Part shown: one piece after another, positions 35,142-44,365 of the stretch
Numbering within the stretch: position 1 is the first letter of the stretch
Layout: each line of letters opens with the position of its first letter
Origin: Aeromicrobium panaciterrae
GTDB taxonomy: Bacteria; Actinomycetota; Actinomycetes; Propionibacteriales; Nocardioidaceae
DNA: 64,000 nt
Reading direction: 5' to 3'
Assembly: GCF_031457275.1 (NCBI RefSeq)
Contig: NZ_JAVDWH010000001.1
Coordinates: 1,302,001-1,366,000, forward strand
Notes under the pieces: model-generated
Told to the model about the DNA's origin: nothing
The model's database searches: none
The model's input: the letters and a program-made list of their open reading frames with translations, nothing else
Made by a program: the position numbers and the translations under genes

Positions 35142-36229
35142 TGTCTCGCGTCGTCGTCAAGGTCGGTTCCTCGTCCTTGACCACTGCGGAGGGTCACATC
35201 GACCCCGTGCGCCTCGACGGCATTGTCGAGGCAATCTGCGATGCCCGCGATCGTGGCGACGAGGTTGTGCTGGTCTCGTCCGGAGCGATTGCCGCTGGAC
35301 TCGGCCCGCTGGACCTCAAGGCTCGCCCTCGCGACTTGGCGACACAGCAAGCTGCCGCGAGTGTCGGCCAGGGCGCCTTGATCGCCAGCTACAGCGAGCG
35401 CTTTGCCGCTCGGGGCCTCGTCGTGGGCCAGGTTCTGCTGACGGTCGATGACGTCACCCGTCGTAGTCACCACCGCAACGCGCACCAGACCTTCGCCAAG
35501 CTCAGCGAGCTCGGCGTTGTGCCGATCGTCAACGAGAACGACACCGTTGCCACCACCGAGATCAGGTTCGGTGACAACGACCGCCTGGCCGCACTCGTCG
35601 CGCATCTCGTGCACGCAGATCTGCTGGTCCTGCTCTCGGACGTCGACGGACTGTATGACGGTCGCCCGGGCACGCCTGGGGCCAAGCTGATCGAGAAGAT
35701 CAGCGATCCTGCCGAGATCGATGGGCTCGACATTGCCCACGTCAGCACGTCCAAGGTCGGCACCGGGGGAATGGTCACCAAGGTCGAAGCTGCCCGCATC
35801 GCCACGGCCGCGGGCATACCGGTTGTCCTCACCTCAGCTACCAACGCTGGCACAGCGCTCGCGGGCGACAAGGTCGGCACCCGGTTTGAGCCCACCGGAC
35901 GACGTCGGTCCACCCGTCTGCTGTGGTTGGCGCACGCGAGTGAGACCAAGGGCGGCGTTCATCTGGACGAGGGCGCCGTACGAGCGCTCACCATGCGCAA
36001 GGCCTCGCTCCTTCCGGCCGGAATCACGTCGGTCACTGGGGACTTCAAGGCAGGCGACCCCATCGACGTCATCGGCCCTGACGGAGCAGTCATTGCTCGT
36101 GGAGTCGTCAATTACGACAGCTCCGAGCTTCCCGACCTCATGGGCCGCTCCACGCGGGAGCTTGCCGCTGAGCTTGGCGAGGAGTACGAACGTGAGGTCA
36201 TTCACCGCGATGACCTGATGCTGACCTGA
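35141..36229 (+). CDS. proB: Glutamate 5-kinase
   Basis: A 362-residue amino-acid kinase that makes glutamyl 5-phosphate, the first step of proline synthesis. VVKVGSSSLTT and VLVSSGAIAAGL are the nucleotide and glutamate sites; ENDTVAT and LVLLSDVDGLYDG complete the kinase. The last 100 residues form a PUA domain (GFKAGDPIDVIGPDGAVIARG-like region). The start overlaps the obgE stop, so the two are coupled. A regulator gene now lies between proB and proA. Confidence 0.95.
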   Translation: MSRVVVKVGSSSLTTAEGHIDPVRLDGIVEAICDARDRGDEVVLVSSGAIAAGLGPLDLKARPRDLATQQAAASVGQGALIASYSERFAARGLVVGQVLLTVDDVTRRSHHRNAHQTFAKLSELGVVPIVNENDTVATTEIRFGDNDRLAALVAHLVHADLLVLLSDVDGLYDGRPGTPGAKLIEKISDPAEIDGLDIAHVSTSKVGTGGMVTKVEAARIATAAGIPVVLTSATNAGTALAGDKVGTRFEPTGRRRSTRLLWLAHASETKGGVHLDEGAVRALTMRKASLLPAGITSVTGDFKAGDPIDVIGPDGAVIARGVVNYDSSELPDLMGRSTRELAAELGEEYEREVIHRDDLMLT

Positions 36230-36252
36230 CAACACGACGTAGTCTGGTCGTC

Positions 36253-37839
36253 ATGAAGTCAACTGAGATCGTGCGCGTCACCTTGCGCGGGCTCAGTCAC
36301 GACGCAGATGCCGGGCTCGAGGTGCTGCTCGGAGTCCCAGATGACGACGATGCCGCCGCGGCTGCCATATTCCTGCAGATCCTGAGCTGTCGGTTCGATG
36401 ACGCTCTCGATAGCGCCAACGCGTTGTGTGACTGCGGACGGATGGCCGCCGCTGCTGTCGCGATGGCGCGGGCCGTTGGCACCGGCTTGGCCTGGCAACT
36501 GCCCGACACGGTGCCGGAGGCGGGGCCCTTTAACGGACTCACGTCGATGCTTGAGCTGGAGTCAGCCATGTCCAGCGGGCAGATTTCGGCCGCCGATCAG
36601 ATCGCAACCCGGCTCGGCGCCGACGAGACGCCGACGTCGATCGACCAGATCTGGGCCGGTATTGCGCTGGTAAGAGCCCGTGGATTTGCCGGACGCTTCA
36701 CGGATGCCGATGAACTGCTCACCCGGATTGAGGCGGCGCCTGCTTTGGACGGCCTGCCACAACTCGTCCTGCTGGCGCGGGGCGCACGGATCTTTGTCGA
36801 CGGACACCTTGGCCGTGCTGAAGCAGTCCAAGCAGGTCTTGAGTGGCTGTCAGATTCGTACCCGCAGACCGTCAAACCGGACTACGTCTACGCAGGCGCC
36901 TACGTGTTGGCGGCATTCGGCGTCAACGCGCTCGGCAACCTGGCAGAAGCGGCAAGCCTCATGCTCCACGGAGGCGGAGGCGACAACCTCCCGCGGCTCC
37001 AAGTGGTCGATCGCGTTTATGGCTACGAGATGCTCGTCGAGGCCGCGCTGGCCGAGGACGATGCGGTTCAGGCGCTCACCTGGTCCGAGAAGGCCGCAAC
37101 CCTGCCCATCAATGGACACAACATGGCCGGCGCAGCGCTCGGCCGTATCAAGGCGCGAGTTGCATCGGCCCTGAGCGACCACGAAGCGGGCATACGGGAG
37201 TCGGCCGACGCCGGAATGCTGGCCGCACTTGTCGGCGGAGATCTCGAAGTGGTGCGAGCAGGAATCATCGAGGCGTCGGCCCGGGCCGCTTCTGGCGATC
37301 GGGTCCGCGGTATCGACGAACTAGAGGAAGCGGCGCGTCGCGCCGAGGCGACGGGCGCTTCGGCGGTCAAGGCATGGGCTGAGCGTGAGCTGGCTGTCTT
37401 CGGTCGGCGGCTGCGCAATGTGCCAGGCGTCGGCTGGGACGCGCTGACCCCGACGCAGAAGATCATTGCTCGACTTGCGGCAGCAGGATTGCGCAACCGG
37501 GAGATCGCCACAGCGTTGTACGTCTCGGAGAAGACTGTCGAAACGCATATCGCTGCTGTGCTCGGTGCGCTCGGCACGACCAACCGCGTCGGCATCGGCC
37601 GCGAGCTCGAGGGCGAAGAGGTGGATCCGGTGTTCGCCGAGCAGGTGACGCCGCGGCAACGTGATGTGGCGATCCTGGTCGCTCGGGGCCTCTCCAATGC
37701 TGCGATCTCGCGTTCACTCGGCATCAGTGAGAAGACCGTCGAAAAGCACGTCGCCGATCTCTTCGATCGGCTGCAGGTGCACAGCCGCTCAGCGTTGGCT
37801 GCCCGCGTACGAGGAGTTTCTGTGCCCACTGACGCCTGA
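36253..37839 (+). CDS. LuxR-family regulator with two C-terminal HTH domains
   Basis: A 528-residue protein. Residues about 30-390 are alpha-helical repeat-like (TPR/MalT-type), without a Walker A motif, and with no transmembrane segment. Two successive LuxR-type helix-turn-helix domains follow: residues 398-452 ([34 protein letters not shown]) and 465-521 ([35 protein letters not shown]). Each has the SEKTVExH recognition helix. It lies 23 bases after proB and 17 bases before proA, so it may be in the proline operon. The signal and targets are unknown. Confidence 0.85.
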   Translation: MKSTEIVRVTLRGLSHDADAGLEVLLGVPDDDDAAAAAIFLQILSCRFDDALDSANALCDCGRMAAAAVAMARAVGTGLAWQLPDTVPEAGPFNGLTSMLELESAMSSGQISAADQIATRLGADETPTSIDQIWAGIALVRARGFAGRFTDADELLTRIEAAPALDGLPQLVLLARGARIFVDGHLGRAEAVQAGLEWLSDSYPQTVKPDYVYAGAYVLAAFGVNALGNLAEAASLMLHGGGGDNLPRLQVVDRVYGYEMLVEAALAEDDAVQALTWSEKAATLPINGHNMAGAALGRIKARVASALSDHEAGIRESADAGMLAALVGGDLEVVRAGIIEASARAASGDRVRGIDELEEAARRAEATGASAVKAWAERELAVFGRRLRNVPGVGWDALTPTQKIIARLAAAGLRNREIATALYVSEKTVETHIAAVLGALGTTNRVGIGRELEGEEVDPVFAEQVTPRQRDVAILVARGLSNAAISRSLGISEKTVEKHVADLFDRLQVHSRSALAARVRGVSVPTDA

Positions 37840-37856
37840 CATCTAGAATTGTCACC

Positions 37857-39113
37857 ATGACTGACGCGAAGCAGCAGGTGCACGATGCAGCCCGTCGAGC
37901 GCGGGTTGCTGCTGCGACCTTGGCGCTGACACCTCGCGCCGCCAAGGATGAAGCGTTGAAGGCGATGGCCGACGCGCTCGTCGCAGCATCGGCGGAAATC
38001 ATCGCCGCCAATGACAAGGACGTTGTTGCAGCTCGCGAAGCCGGTACGGGTGAGAACGTCATCGATCGCTTGGCCCTCGACGAGGGGCGAATCGCTGCTT
38101 TCGCAGATGGCGTGCGCGACATTGCCGCCTTGCCCGATCCGATCGGTGAGGTCGTACGTGGATCGACTCTTCCCAATGGACTTCGGCTCCAGCAGATCCG
38201 CGTTCCCATGGGCGTGATCGGCATGATCTACGAGGGCCGCCCCAATGTCACCGCCGATGCGGCCGCAATCTGCCTCAAAGCAGGAAGTGCCGTGCTGTTG
38301 CGCGGATCGTCATCGGCTTCTGAATCCAACACGGCGATCATCAAGGTGATGCGCGAAGCGCTAGCGGGGACATCGATCCCGCCCGACTCGATCCAGCAGA
38401 TTGCCGCAGACGACCGCGCCTCAGCGACGCATCTGATGCAGGCGCGTGGGCTCGTTGACCTCGTCATTCCTCGCGGAGGAGCGGGCTTGATCAATGCGGT
38501 CGTCAGCGAGTCGACCGTCCCCGTGATCGAGACGGGCGTGGGCAACTGCCACGTGTACGTCGACGCCGACGCCGACCTCGACATGGCACTCGACATCGTC
38601 ATCAACGCCAAAACCCAGCGCAACAGCGTCTGCAATGCGGCGGAATCGTTGTTGGTCCACAAGGCCGTCGCCGACACGTTCCTGCCCCGGGTCGTTGCTG
38701 CTCTGCAGAAGCAGGGCGTCACGGTTCACGGCGATCCCTCGTTCTGCGCAATCGACGGTGATGTCGTGCCCGCGACGGACGAGGACTACGCGACCGAGTA
38801 CCTCTCAGCGGACATCTCCGCCAAGGTCGTGGAGTCGCTCGATGACGCCGTCGATCACATACGCACGTTCTCGTCGGGCCACACCGAGGCCATCGTCACG
38901 TCGTCGCTCGCGGCTTCTAGGCGATTCACGATGGGCGTCGACTCGGCAGCGGTGATGGTGAACGCCTCTACCCGGTTCACCGATGGCGGAGAGTTCGGCT
39001 TCGGCGCGGAGATCGGCATCTCGACCCAGAAGCTGCATGCCCGCGGACCGATGGGTCTGCCCGAGATGACCACGACCACCTATGTCGTGACCGGCTCCGG
39101 TCACGTGCGCTGA
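37857..39113 (+). CDS. proA: Gamma-glutamyl phosphate reductase
   Basis: A 418-residue aldehyde dehydrogenase-superfamily enzyme that converts glutamyl 5-phosphate to glutamate semialdehyde. The catalytic cysteine is in [13 protein letters not shown], and the NADPH-side motif [21 protein letters not shown] is the ProA signature. It ends with [13 protein letters not shown], typical of ProA. Start ATG 37857. Separated from proB by the LuxR-type gene. Confidence 0.96.
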   Translation: MTDAKQQVHDAARRARVAAATLALTPRAAKDEALKAMADALVAASAEIIAANDKDVVAAREAGTGENVIDRLALDEGRIAAFADGVRDIAALPDPIGEVVRGSTLPNGLRLQQIRVPMGVIGMIYEGRPNVTADAAAICLKAGSAVLLRGSSSASESNTAIIKVMREALAGTSIPPDSIQQIAADDRASATHLMQARGLVDLVIPRGGAGLINAVVSESTVPVIETGVGNCHVYVDADADLDMALDIVINAKTQRNSVCNAAESLLVHKAVADTFLPRVVAALQKQGVTVHGDPSFCAIDGDVVPATDEDYATEYLSADISAKVVESLDDAVDHIRTFSSGHTEAIVTSSLAASRRFTMGVDSAAVMVNASTRFTDGGEFGFGAEIGISTQKLHARGPMGLPEMTTTTYVVTGSGHVR

Positions 39114-39137
39114 CTTCGAATCGGATAGATTGACAAC

Positions 39138-39281
39138 ATGTTGACCACGCTTGCAACGGCCGAAGAGCATCTCCGCGACATCGGCATCGACCCGTACGCC
39201 GTCGGCGCCATCGCGCTCAGCATCCTGACGCTGTCGATGCTTGCGCTGCTGCAATTCGGCAAGGGCCGCGAGCACTCCTGA
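39138..39281 (+). CDS. Small single-helix membrane protein, 47 residues
   Basis: A 47-codon open frame between proA and nadD, ATG 39138 to TGA 39279-39281. It encodes an N-terminal polar segment ([19 protein letters not shown]) and one membrane helix ([19 protein letters not shown]) with a basic end (GKGREHS). nadD begins 5 bases after its stop, and third-position GC fits coding DNA. No named family is recognised. Topology with the short C-terminus in the cytoplasm is likely. Confidence 0.6.
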   Translation: MLTTLATAEEHLRDIGIDPYAVGAIALSILTLSMLALLQFGKGREHS

Positions 39282-39286
39282 GCCCC

Positions 39287-39916
39287 ATGACTGATCATCG
39301 TCCGGATGGTCGCCGCCGGATAGGCGTCATGGGTGGCACGTTCGACCCGATCCACCACGGCCACCTCGTGGCTGCGAGTGAGGTCCAGTCGTGGTTCGAC
39401 CTCGATGAGGTCATCTTCGCTCCCACCGGCGAGCCCTGGCAGAAGGCCGATCGCGATGTGTCGCCTGCCGAAGATCGGTATTTGATGACCGTCATCGCGA
39501 CGGCCGCCAACCCGCGTTTCGCCGTCAGCCGAGTCGACATCGACCGCGACGGTCCCACATACACGATCGACACTCTTCGCGATCTGGCTGCGCTGCACCC
39601 AGACGCTGACCTCTACTTCATCACCGGCGCTGACGCCATGGCCGCGCTGCTCACCTGGCGTGACCACGAGGAGCTCTTCAAGCTGGCGCACTTCGTCGGT
39701 TGTACGCGTCCCGGACACGAGATGGACGAGAGCACGCTCGAAGGTCTGCCGAAGGACCGGATCACGCTCGTCGAGATCCCCGCACTTGCCATCTCTTCGA
39801 CCGACTGCCGCGACCGCGTCGAGCGTGGCGAGCCCGTTTGGTACCTCGTGCCAGATGGCGTCGTCCAATACATCGGCAAGCACCGCTTGTACGCCAAGCC
39901 GGAGTCGACACCCTGA
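39287..39916 (+). CDS. nadD: Nicotinate-nucleotide adenylyltransferase
   Basis: A 209-residue nucleotidyltransferase making deamido-NAD. The N-terminal [18 protein letters not shown] carries the HxGH-type ATP site, and the C-terminal [10 protein letters not shown] corresponds to the ISSTxIR motif. Its TGA (39914-39916) overlaps the start codon of rsfS. Matches Rv2421c in position and length. Confidence 0.94.
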   Translation: MTDHRPDGRRRIGVMGGTFDPIHHGHLVAASEVQSWFDLDEVIFAPTGEPWQKADRDVSPAEDRYLMTVIATAANPRFAVSRVDIDRDGPTYTIDTLRDLAALHPDADLYFITGADAMAALLTWRDHEELFKLAHFVGCTRPGHEMDESTLEGLPKDRITLVEIPALAISSTDCRDRVERGEPVWYLVPDGVVQYIGKHRLYAKPESTP

Positions 39917-40266
39917 GCGCGACGGAGTGGGCAGTTGAGCTCACGCGTGCTGCGGCGACCGCCGCCGAGGACAAGCTGGCGCAGGACATCATTGCCTTCG
40001 ACGTCTCCGAGCAGTTGGCGATCACGGACGTGTTCTTGCTGTGCTCCGCGTCAACCTCTCGCCAGGTGCGCGCGGTCCAGGACGCGATCCAGGACAAGAT
40101 GATCGAGCTCGGCGCCAAAGCCGTACGCCGTGAGGGCATGCGCGAGGGTCGTTGGGTGCTGCTCGACTTTGCCGACATCGTGGTGCATGTGATGCACCAG
40201 GAGGATCGCGCGTTCTATGCGCTCGAACGACTCTGGAGTGACTGTCCGGTCGTGAAGCTCTCATGA
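39913..40266 (+). CDS. rsfS: Ribosome silencing factor RsfS
   Basis: A 117-residue protein that binds ribosomal protein L14 and blocks subunit joining in stationary phase. [27 protein letters not shown] and [20 protein letters not shown] are the family signature. No ATG, GTG or TTG lies at a suitable place in frame: the family N-terminus (M)[17 protein letters not shown] begins at a CTG (39913-39915) overlapping the nadD stop as CTGA, with GGAG about 9 bases upstream. I therefore call a CTG start. Confidence 0.9.
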   Translation: MSATEWAVELTRAAATAAEDKLAQDIIAFDVSEQLAITDVFLLCSASTSRQVRAVQDAIQDKMIELGAKAVRREGMREGRWVLLDFADIVVHVMHQEDRAFYALERLWSDCPVVKLS

Positions 40267-40910
40267 GCTGGCGTCAGGTCGTTCTGTGGCGTCACGGGCG
40301 TACTGAATGGAACGTCGCCGGCCGGGTGCAGGGGCAGAGCGACGTACCGCTTGATGATGTCGGACGTCAGCAGGCACGCGAGGCTGCCGCGCGTCTCGCC
40401 GGGCTGAACCCCTATCGGATCGTCAGCTCCGATCTGTCGCGGGCTTCCGAGACCGCGCAGATTCTCGGCGAGGTGGCCTCGAAGGAGGTCGAGTTCGACC
40501 CGCGACTTCGTGAGATGGACTTTGGCGCACGCGAAGGGCTGACGTGGGGCGAGGCCTGGGCGCAGTTCCCCGACGGTATGCAGGCGTGGATCGACGGCGA
40601 CGAGACGCAGATTCCGGGCAGTGAGACGCATCGTCAGGCAGGGGAGCGGTTCGCCGCGGCACTGCACGATCACCTCAAGGACCTCCCGCCCAAGGGAGTC
40701 TTGATCGTCGTTGCCCACGGCGCAGTCCTGCGTACGGGTGCCTGCGCGTTCCTCGAAATTCCCGAGGAGCACTGGAGTACCTTCGGCGGGCTCGGCAACT
40801 GTTCGTGGTCGGTGCTTGAGGAGTGGAGTCGCGACGACTGGTCGAAGTGGCGCCTGACGGAGTGGAATGCGGGCACATTGCCGGAGCCTGTGCTCTCCGA
40901 CGACGAGTGA
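40263..40910 (+). CDS. gpgP: Histidine phosphatase, glucosyl-3-phosphoglycerate phosphatase-like
   Basis: A 215-residue histidine-acid-type phosphatase. The catalytic motif is LWRHGRTEWN (His11), with the second histidine in VVAHGAVLRTGAC. Position after nadD-rsfS matches M. tuberculosis Rv2419c (GpgP), which dephosphorylates glucosyl-3-phosphoglycerate in methylglucose lipopolysaccharide synthesis. Other phosphoglycerate-mutase-like phosphatases are possible. ATG 40263 overlaps the rsfS stop by four bases. Confidence 0.8.
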   Translation: MSWRQVVLWRHGRTEWNVAGRVQGQSDVPLDDVGRQQAREAAARLAGLNPYRIVSSDLSRASETAQILGEVASKEVEFDPRLREMDFGAREGLTWGEAWAQFPDGMQAWIDGDETQIPGSETHRQAGERFAAALHDHLKDLPPKGVLIVVAHGAVLRTGACAFLEIPEEHWSTFGGLGNCSWSVLEEWSRDDWSKWRLTEWNAGTLPEPVLSDDE

Positions 40911-40971
40911 CCCGGTTTGGGGTCAGACGGTCCGAACGGCTAACATTGGCGAGGCCTTCACGGGCAACAGC

Positions 40972-41044
40972 GGGGCATTGGCGCAGTTGGTAGCGCGCTT
41001 CCATGGCATGGAAGAGGTCAGGAGTTCGAATCTCCTATGCTCCA
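40972..41044 (+). tRNA. tRNA-Ala (anticodon GGC)
   Basis: Acceptor arms GGGGCAT and ATGCTCC pair with one G-U, discriminator A, no encoded CCA. The anticodon stem CTTCC/GGAAG encloses ATGGCAT, anticodon GGC. The T loop GTTCGAATC is canonical. 73 bases. A possible -10 hexamer TAACAT lies at 40941-40946. Confidence 0.95.
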
Positions 41045-41053
41045 CAGATTACG

Positions 41054-41083
41054 AAGGGCCTGGGACACCTTCCCGGGCCCTTT
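41054..41083 (+). terminator. Hairpin terminator after tRNA-Ala
   Basis: AAGGGCCTGGGA pairs with TCCCGGGCCCTTT around the loop CACCT, with one G-T pair in the stem, followed by GTCATTG. It begins 10 bases after the tRNA. Confidence 0.85.
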
Positions 41084-41119
41084 GTCATTGCCTCGTGACT
41101 CAGGCGGACGTTGTAGCGT

Positions 41120-41875
41120 GTGGCCGTGCCCCGGCTGACGCTCAAGACGACCTTTGTCGTCGCCGCCTCGTTGGTGGCTCTGTCCCAGCTCACCGCTGTG
41201 ACCCTCGCTTCCCTGCCTCCCAACCGCTACTCGAACGCTGCGGCGCCTCACACGACGTACCTGAGCCCGATGTTCACGCAGAACTGGCGCTTGTTCGCGC
41301 CCAATCCGATTGCTGAGGACCGCCGGATCCTGTTCCAGGGTTCCTACCGCGCGGCCGATGGCACCCTGAAGCAGACGGAGTGGGTCGACTGGACTGATGT
41401 CGAGCTCGACCTGGTTCACCACCGACTAGTCGGTGGCCGCGCGGGCTACGTCACCAACAAGCTGTTCAGCCCACTCGGCGCCCGATACGGGAAGCTGCTC
41501 GACGCGCAGCGCCACGTAGCAGTCACAACCGAGGAGAAGGATCCGCCGAGCTGGAGCGAGCTGCGCAAGAGCCTGCTGGCTGCAGGTCCCAGCCGACCGG
41601 ACTCGGTCGAGGTCTACCTCCGGTACGAACGGGCGACGATCCGGCTCGCCACGGAGGTCCTGGAGTCGCGTTGGCCTGACCGAACCTTTGTCGCGGTTCG
41701 TTACTCCCTCAACCGCCAGCGAGTCACGCCGTACGACGCACGTCACGGTTCAAAGCAAGAACGCGAGGCCGCTCGCCCGCGGGAGATCCGGCGTGTGGGC
41801 GGCTGGCGCATCCCTGAAGTGGGCTCCAAAGCTGAACAACGTGTCATTGCCGACTTCGATCGGAGACACCGATGA
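41120..41875 (+). CDS. DUF5819-like single-pass membrane protein (pair A)
   Basis: A 251-residue protein with an N-terminal hydrophobic helix (TTFVVAASLVALSQLTAVTLA) and a large, presumably extracytoplasmic, domain. FTQNWRLFAPNPIAEDRRI is the diagnostic region of DUF5819 proteins, which in actinobacteria often sit next to HTTM genes. The C-terminus is arginine-rich. The start is GTG 41120 (GTG 41126 also possible). ATGA overlap with the next gene makes an obligate pair. The function is not known; a partner or substrate-presenting role with the HTTM protein is inferred from pairing. Confidence 0.8.
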   Translation: MAVPRLTLKTTFVVAASLVALSQLTAVTLASLPPNRYSNAAAPHTTYLSPMFTQNWRLFAPNPIAEDRRILFQGSYRAADGTLKQTEWVDWTDVELDLVHHRLVGGRAGYVTNKLFSPLGARYGKLLDAQRHVAVTTEEKDPPSWSELRKSLLAAGPSRPDSVEVYLRYERATIRLATEVLESRWPDRTFVAVRYSLNRQRVTPYDARHGSKQEREAARPREIRRVGGWRIPEVGSKAEQRVIADFDRRHR

Positions 41876-42798
41876 TCGGCCAGGCCATCGAGTGGTTGAC
41901 CGGTGACAAGCGGTCAACGTACGGAGTCGCCGTCACGCGGATGATCCTCGGGTTCATCGTCGCGAGCCAGCTCATCGTCAACTGGCCAGATCGCCACTAC
42001 ACGTGGGGAGACGGTGCGAATTGGTCCGAGCAAGTGCGCAACTCCAAGAGTTGGCCATCGTTCCTCGATCTATTCAAGCGGCTCGACGGGCACATGTTCG
42101 ACCTGGCGTACATCGTCACAATCATCTTCGGTCTGCTTCTCATGGTCGGGCTCTACACGCGTGCTTCGGCCGTGATGACCTTGTTCTTGTGGTTGTCGCT
42201 GTATGTGTCCAACCCGTTTGTTGGCTCTGGCGGCGACGCTGTGCTCCGCATGGTCTTGCTCTACATCTGCTTCACCGACGCCGGCAGGCAGTGGTCGCTT
42301 GATGCGAGGCTCCAGGCGCGTCGCGGGGGAGTCAGGCCGTTGATGCCGGGCTGGTTCAGCGCGACACTGCACAATCTCGCCGTCATCCTGATCATTCACC
42401 AGGTCGTGATGGTCTACGTCGGATCCGCGTTCTGGAAACTGCAGAGCACGGTGTGGCGGGACGGCACTGCGGTCTATTTCCCATTGCAGACGGATGCGTA
42501 TTCGCCCTGGAACGACTGGCTGCACCCTGTGTACGCGGCAGCGCCCGTCATTGCCGGTGCGACGTACATGGCGATCGTAGTTCAGCTGTTCTTTCCGGTT
42601 CTGCTGCTCTATCGCCCCACGCGCATGGTCGCGCTCCTGCTCGTCACCGGCATGCACCTCGGAATCGGCATCTTCATGGGCATTTTGTACTTCTCGCTCG
42701 TCATGATCGCCGTCGACATGATCCTGGTGAGCGACAGATCGTGGGTCCGAGGGCTGGAATGGCTCAGAAATCAACGAAATCGCAGAATTTCCGCGTGA
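41872..42798 (+). CDS. HTTM-domain membrane protein, vitamin K-dependent carboxylase-like (pair A)
   Basis: A 308-residue protein with about eight hydrophobic segments, of the HTTM (horizontally transferred transmembrane) family that includes human gamma-glutamyl carboxylase (GGCX). Residues 181-205 (VYVGSAFWKLQSTVWRDG) line up with the GGCX segment containing the catalytic base Lys218, placing Lys189 here at that position. SGGDAVLRMVLLY lies where the GGCX active-site region differs, so carboxylase activity is not assured. The start overlaps the DUF5819-like gene. No vitamin K epoxide reductase is in the window. Confidence 0.78.
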   Translation: MIGQAIEWLTGDKRSTYGVAVTRMILGFIVASQLIVNWPDRHYTWGDGANWSEQVRNSKSWPSFLDLFKRLDGHMFDLAYIVTIIFGLLLMVGLYTRASAVMTLFLWLSLYVSNPFVGSGGDAVLRMVLLYICFTDAGRQWSLDARLQARRGGVRPLMPGWFSATLHNLAVILIIHQVVMVYVGSAFWKLQSTVWRDGTAVYFPLQTDAYSPWNDWLHPVYAAAPVIAGATYMAIVVQLFFPVLLLYRPTRMVALLLVTGMHLGIGIFMGILYFSLVMIAVDMILVSDRSWVRGLEWLRNQRNRRISA

Positions 42799-42968
42799 TC
42801 CCCGTGTGATATGTGACGTTCATGTATCAAAATTGGCGATGGTGTTCTAAACAAACCTGAGAATGTGGTTGACTGTCTCTCAGCGATCTCCCAGTCGCCA
42901 ATCCCTTTACGTTGTCTGGGCCTCCAAAAGGGTGCCCTGACTTTTAATCGAAACAAGGAGCCTCTCGG
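42799..42968 (+). promoter_or_regulatory. Leader and promoter region of the LPATG surface protein gene
   Basis: This 170-base gap is more AT-rich than its surroundings (for example TGTATCAAAATTGGCG and GTTCTAAACAAACC). It ends in ACAAGGAG, a strong ribosome binding site 7 bases before the ATG. A TTGACT is near 42870, but no well-spaced -10 hexamer follows it, so I do not assign a promoter. Transcription of the surface gene is probably independent of pair A. Confidence 0.4.
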
Positions 42969-44288
42969 ATGAGGAACAAGCTCGCCAAGAACTCGATCGC
43001 GGTCGGTCTTGTCACGTTGATCGTGACTGCCGGACTGTCGTTCTCAGCCCAGGGCGCACCTGGTGACGTTGCACAGTCCAACTCGAGCGCCATCACGGCC
43101 ACGGGTCTGACCGGCATCATCAACAGTGACCAGTGCACCGCCGAGTCGGCAGATGGAACACCGACCGACGGTACGGGCACCTGTGGAGTTGGCCTCGGCG
43201 CCAGCCAGCCGGCTGTTACCTCGTTCGACCAGACGGCTTCCACCTCGCTCGACGGCAACAAGGGTGTCTCCACTGCCGACGCAGAAGTTGCGGGTACCGG
43301 CATCGCTGCCCTTACGACGATCGACCTTTCGCCGGTCGCAGAAGACCTTGAAGGTATAGACACCGGCACTGTTCTCGACCCGATCGTCGGAAACCTCGGC
43401 CCGCTGCTCGACACGGCGCTCGACCTTCTCGGCCTTTCGCTCGACGATCTCCTCACAGGGATCCAGGACGCTGTGACTGGTCCGCTCACGACTGCTCTGC
43501 AGCAGGCCATCCCAGTTACGGCCCAGATCGGTGCAGTTACCAGCACGTGTGACGCGACTGCGGGTGACGGTGCCACCGGAAACGCGACTGTTTCCGGAAT
43601 CGACATCACGATCGTGCTGCCGGGTGACAACGACATCATCATCCCGATCGCACTCGAGACGGACCCGAACTCCGCGCTTGTTGGCTCGGTTGCTCCGGCT
43701 CAGCTCGTCGCCGGTCTGGTCAACGGCATCGAGGACACGTTGACTGAGAGCCTGAATGGTGCTCTCGGCCCGCTGGCTGACCTGGTCGACAATGTTCAGA
43801 CTTCGATCATTGACCCCATCCTCGCGCAGGTTGGTCCGGCCATCCTTGATCCGCTGGGCGAGGCACTCATCCCGCTCATCGACGGCACTGTTAACAAGCA
43901 GGTTTCCGGCGATGGTGGAGAGTCGATCGAAGTCACTGCCGTGGACCTGAATGTCATCGGTGAAACTGCGACACTCGCTTTGGCCCGCACCTCGTGTGGT
44001 CCCAACTCGCTCGTCGCCGCTGATGACGAAGACACGCAGGCCGACGAGGATGTCGACCAGGACGTTGACGTTGATGTCGACACGGACACCGACGTTGACG
44101 CTGACGTTGATGTTGACGCCGACGCTGACGCTGCAGCAGATGCTGACAGCCAGGCTGACGCCGACGTGACCACGACGCTCCCGGCAACGGGATCGCCCAA
44201 CCTGCTTCCGTTCTGGATGCTTGGTCTTGGACTGCTGCTCTTCGGTGCAACCGTCCTGCTGAACGAAAAGCGTCGCCTTCAGATCTGA
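42969..44288 (+). CDS. Secreted Asp-repeat protein with LPATG cell-wall sorting signal
   Basis: A 439-residue exported protein. A signal peptide (KNSIAVGLVTLIVTAGLSFSAQG) is followed by a mature domain rich in Leu-Asp-Pro helices and beta segments (residues 30-350, four cysteines at 56, 72, 194, 343). An Asp-Val/Ala/Thr dipeptide repeat occupies residues 352-399, mostly alternating D with V, A or T. The end is LPATG (404-408), a hydrophobic helix (LLPFWMLGLGLLLFGATVLL) and EKRRLQI, a canonical sortase signal. Homologues are annotated choice-of-anchor-like. No sortase is in the window. It sits between two DUF5819/HTTM pairs. Confidence 0.85.
   Translation: MRNKLAKNSIAVGLVTLIVTAGLSFSAQGAPGDVAQSNSSAITATGLTGIINSDQCTAESADGTPTDGTGTCGVGLGASQPAVTSFDQTASTSLDGNKGVSTADAEVAGTGIAALTTIDLSPVAEDLEGIDTGTVLDPIVGNLGPLLDTALDLLGLSLDDLLTGIQDAVTGPLTTALQQAIPVTAQIGAVTSTCDATAGDGATGNATVSGIDITIVLPGDNDIIIPIALETDPNSALVGSVAPAQLVAGLVNGIEDTLTESLNGALGPLADLVDNVQTSIIDPILAQVGPAILDPLGEALIPLIDGTVNKQVSGDGGESIEVTAVDLNVIGETATLALARTSCGPNSLVAADDEDTQADEDVDQDVDVDVDTDTDVDADVDVDADADAAADADSQADADVTTTLPATGSPNLLPFWMLGLGLLLFGATVLLNEKRRLQI
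44039..44169 (+). repeat. Imperfect hexanucleotide repeat encoding Asp-X
   Basis: Near-tandem GACGTTGAC/GATGTCGAC-type hexamers encode alternating Asp and Val, Ala, Thr or Gln in the surface protein. Synonymous variation between GAC and GAT and between GTT and GTC shows the copies have diverged at the DNA level while the peptide pattern stayed. Length changes by slippage are plausible. Confidence 0.8.
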
Positions 44289-44306
44289 TAGCAACGCCTA
44301 ACACGG

Positions 44307-44340
44307 CTGCCGGTGGCCCCTAGGGGTCACCGGCAGTTGT
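44307..44340 (+). terminator. Hairpin terminator after the surface protein gene
   Basis: CTGCCGGTG pairs with CACCGGCAG around the palindrome CCCCTAGGGG, forming a nearly continuous 14-base stem, followed by TTGT. It lies 18 bases after the stop, confirming separation from the downstream DUF5819-like gene. Confidence 0.85.
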
Positions 44341-44365
44341 GCGTTCACCACCTAGGATGGAGCCC

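Noticed and set aside
44039-44169. CRISPR-like repeat
   Set aside because: Units are 6 bases with no spacers and are in-frame coding sequence for an Asp-X stalk.
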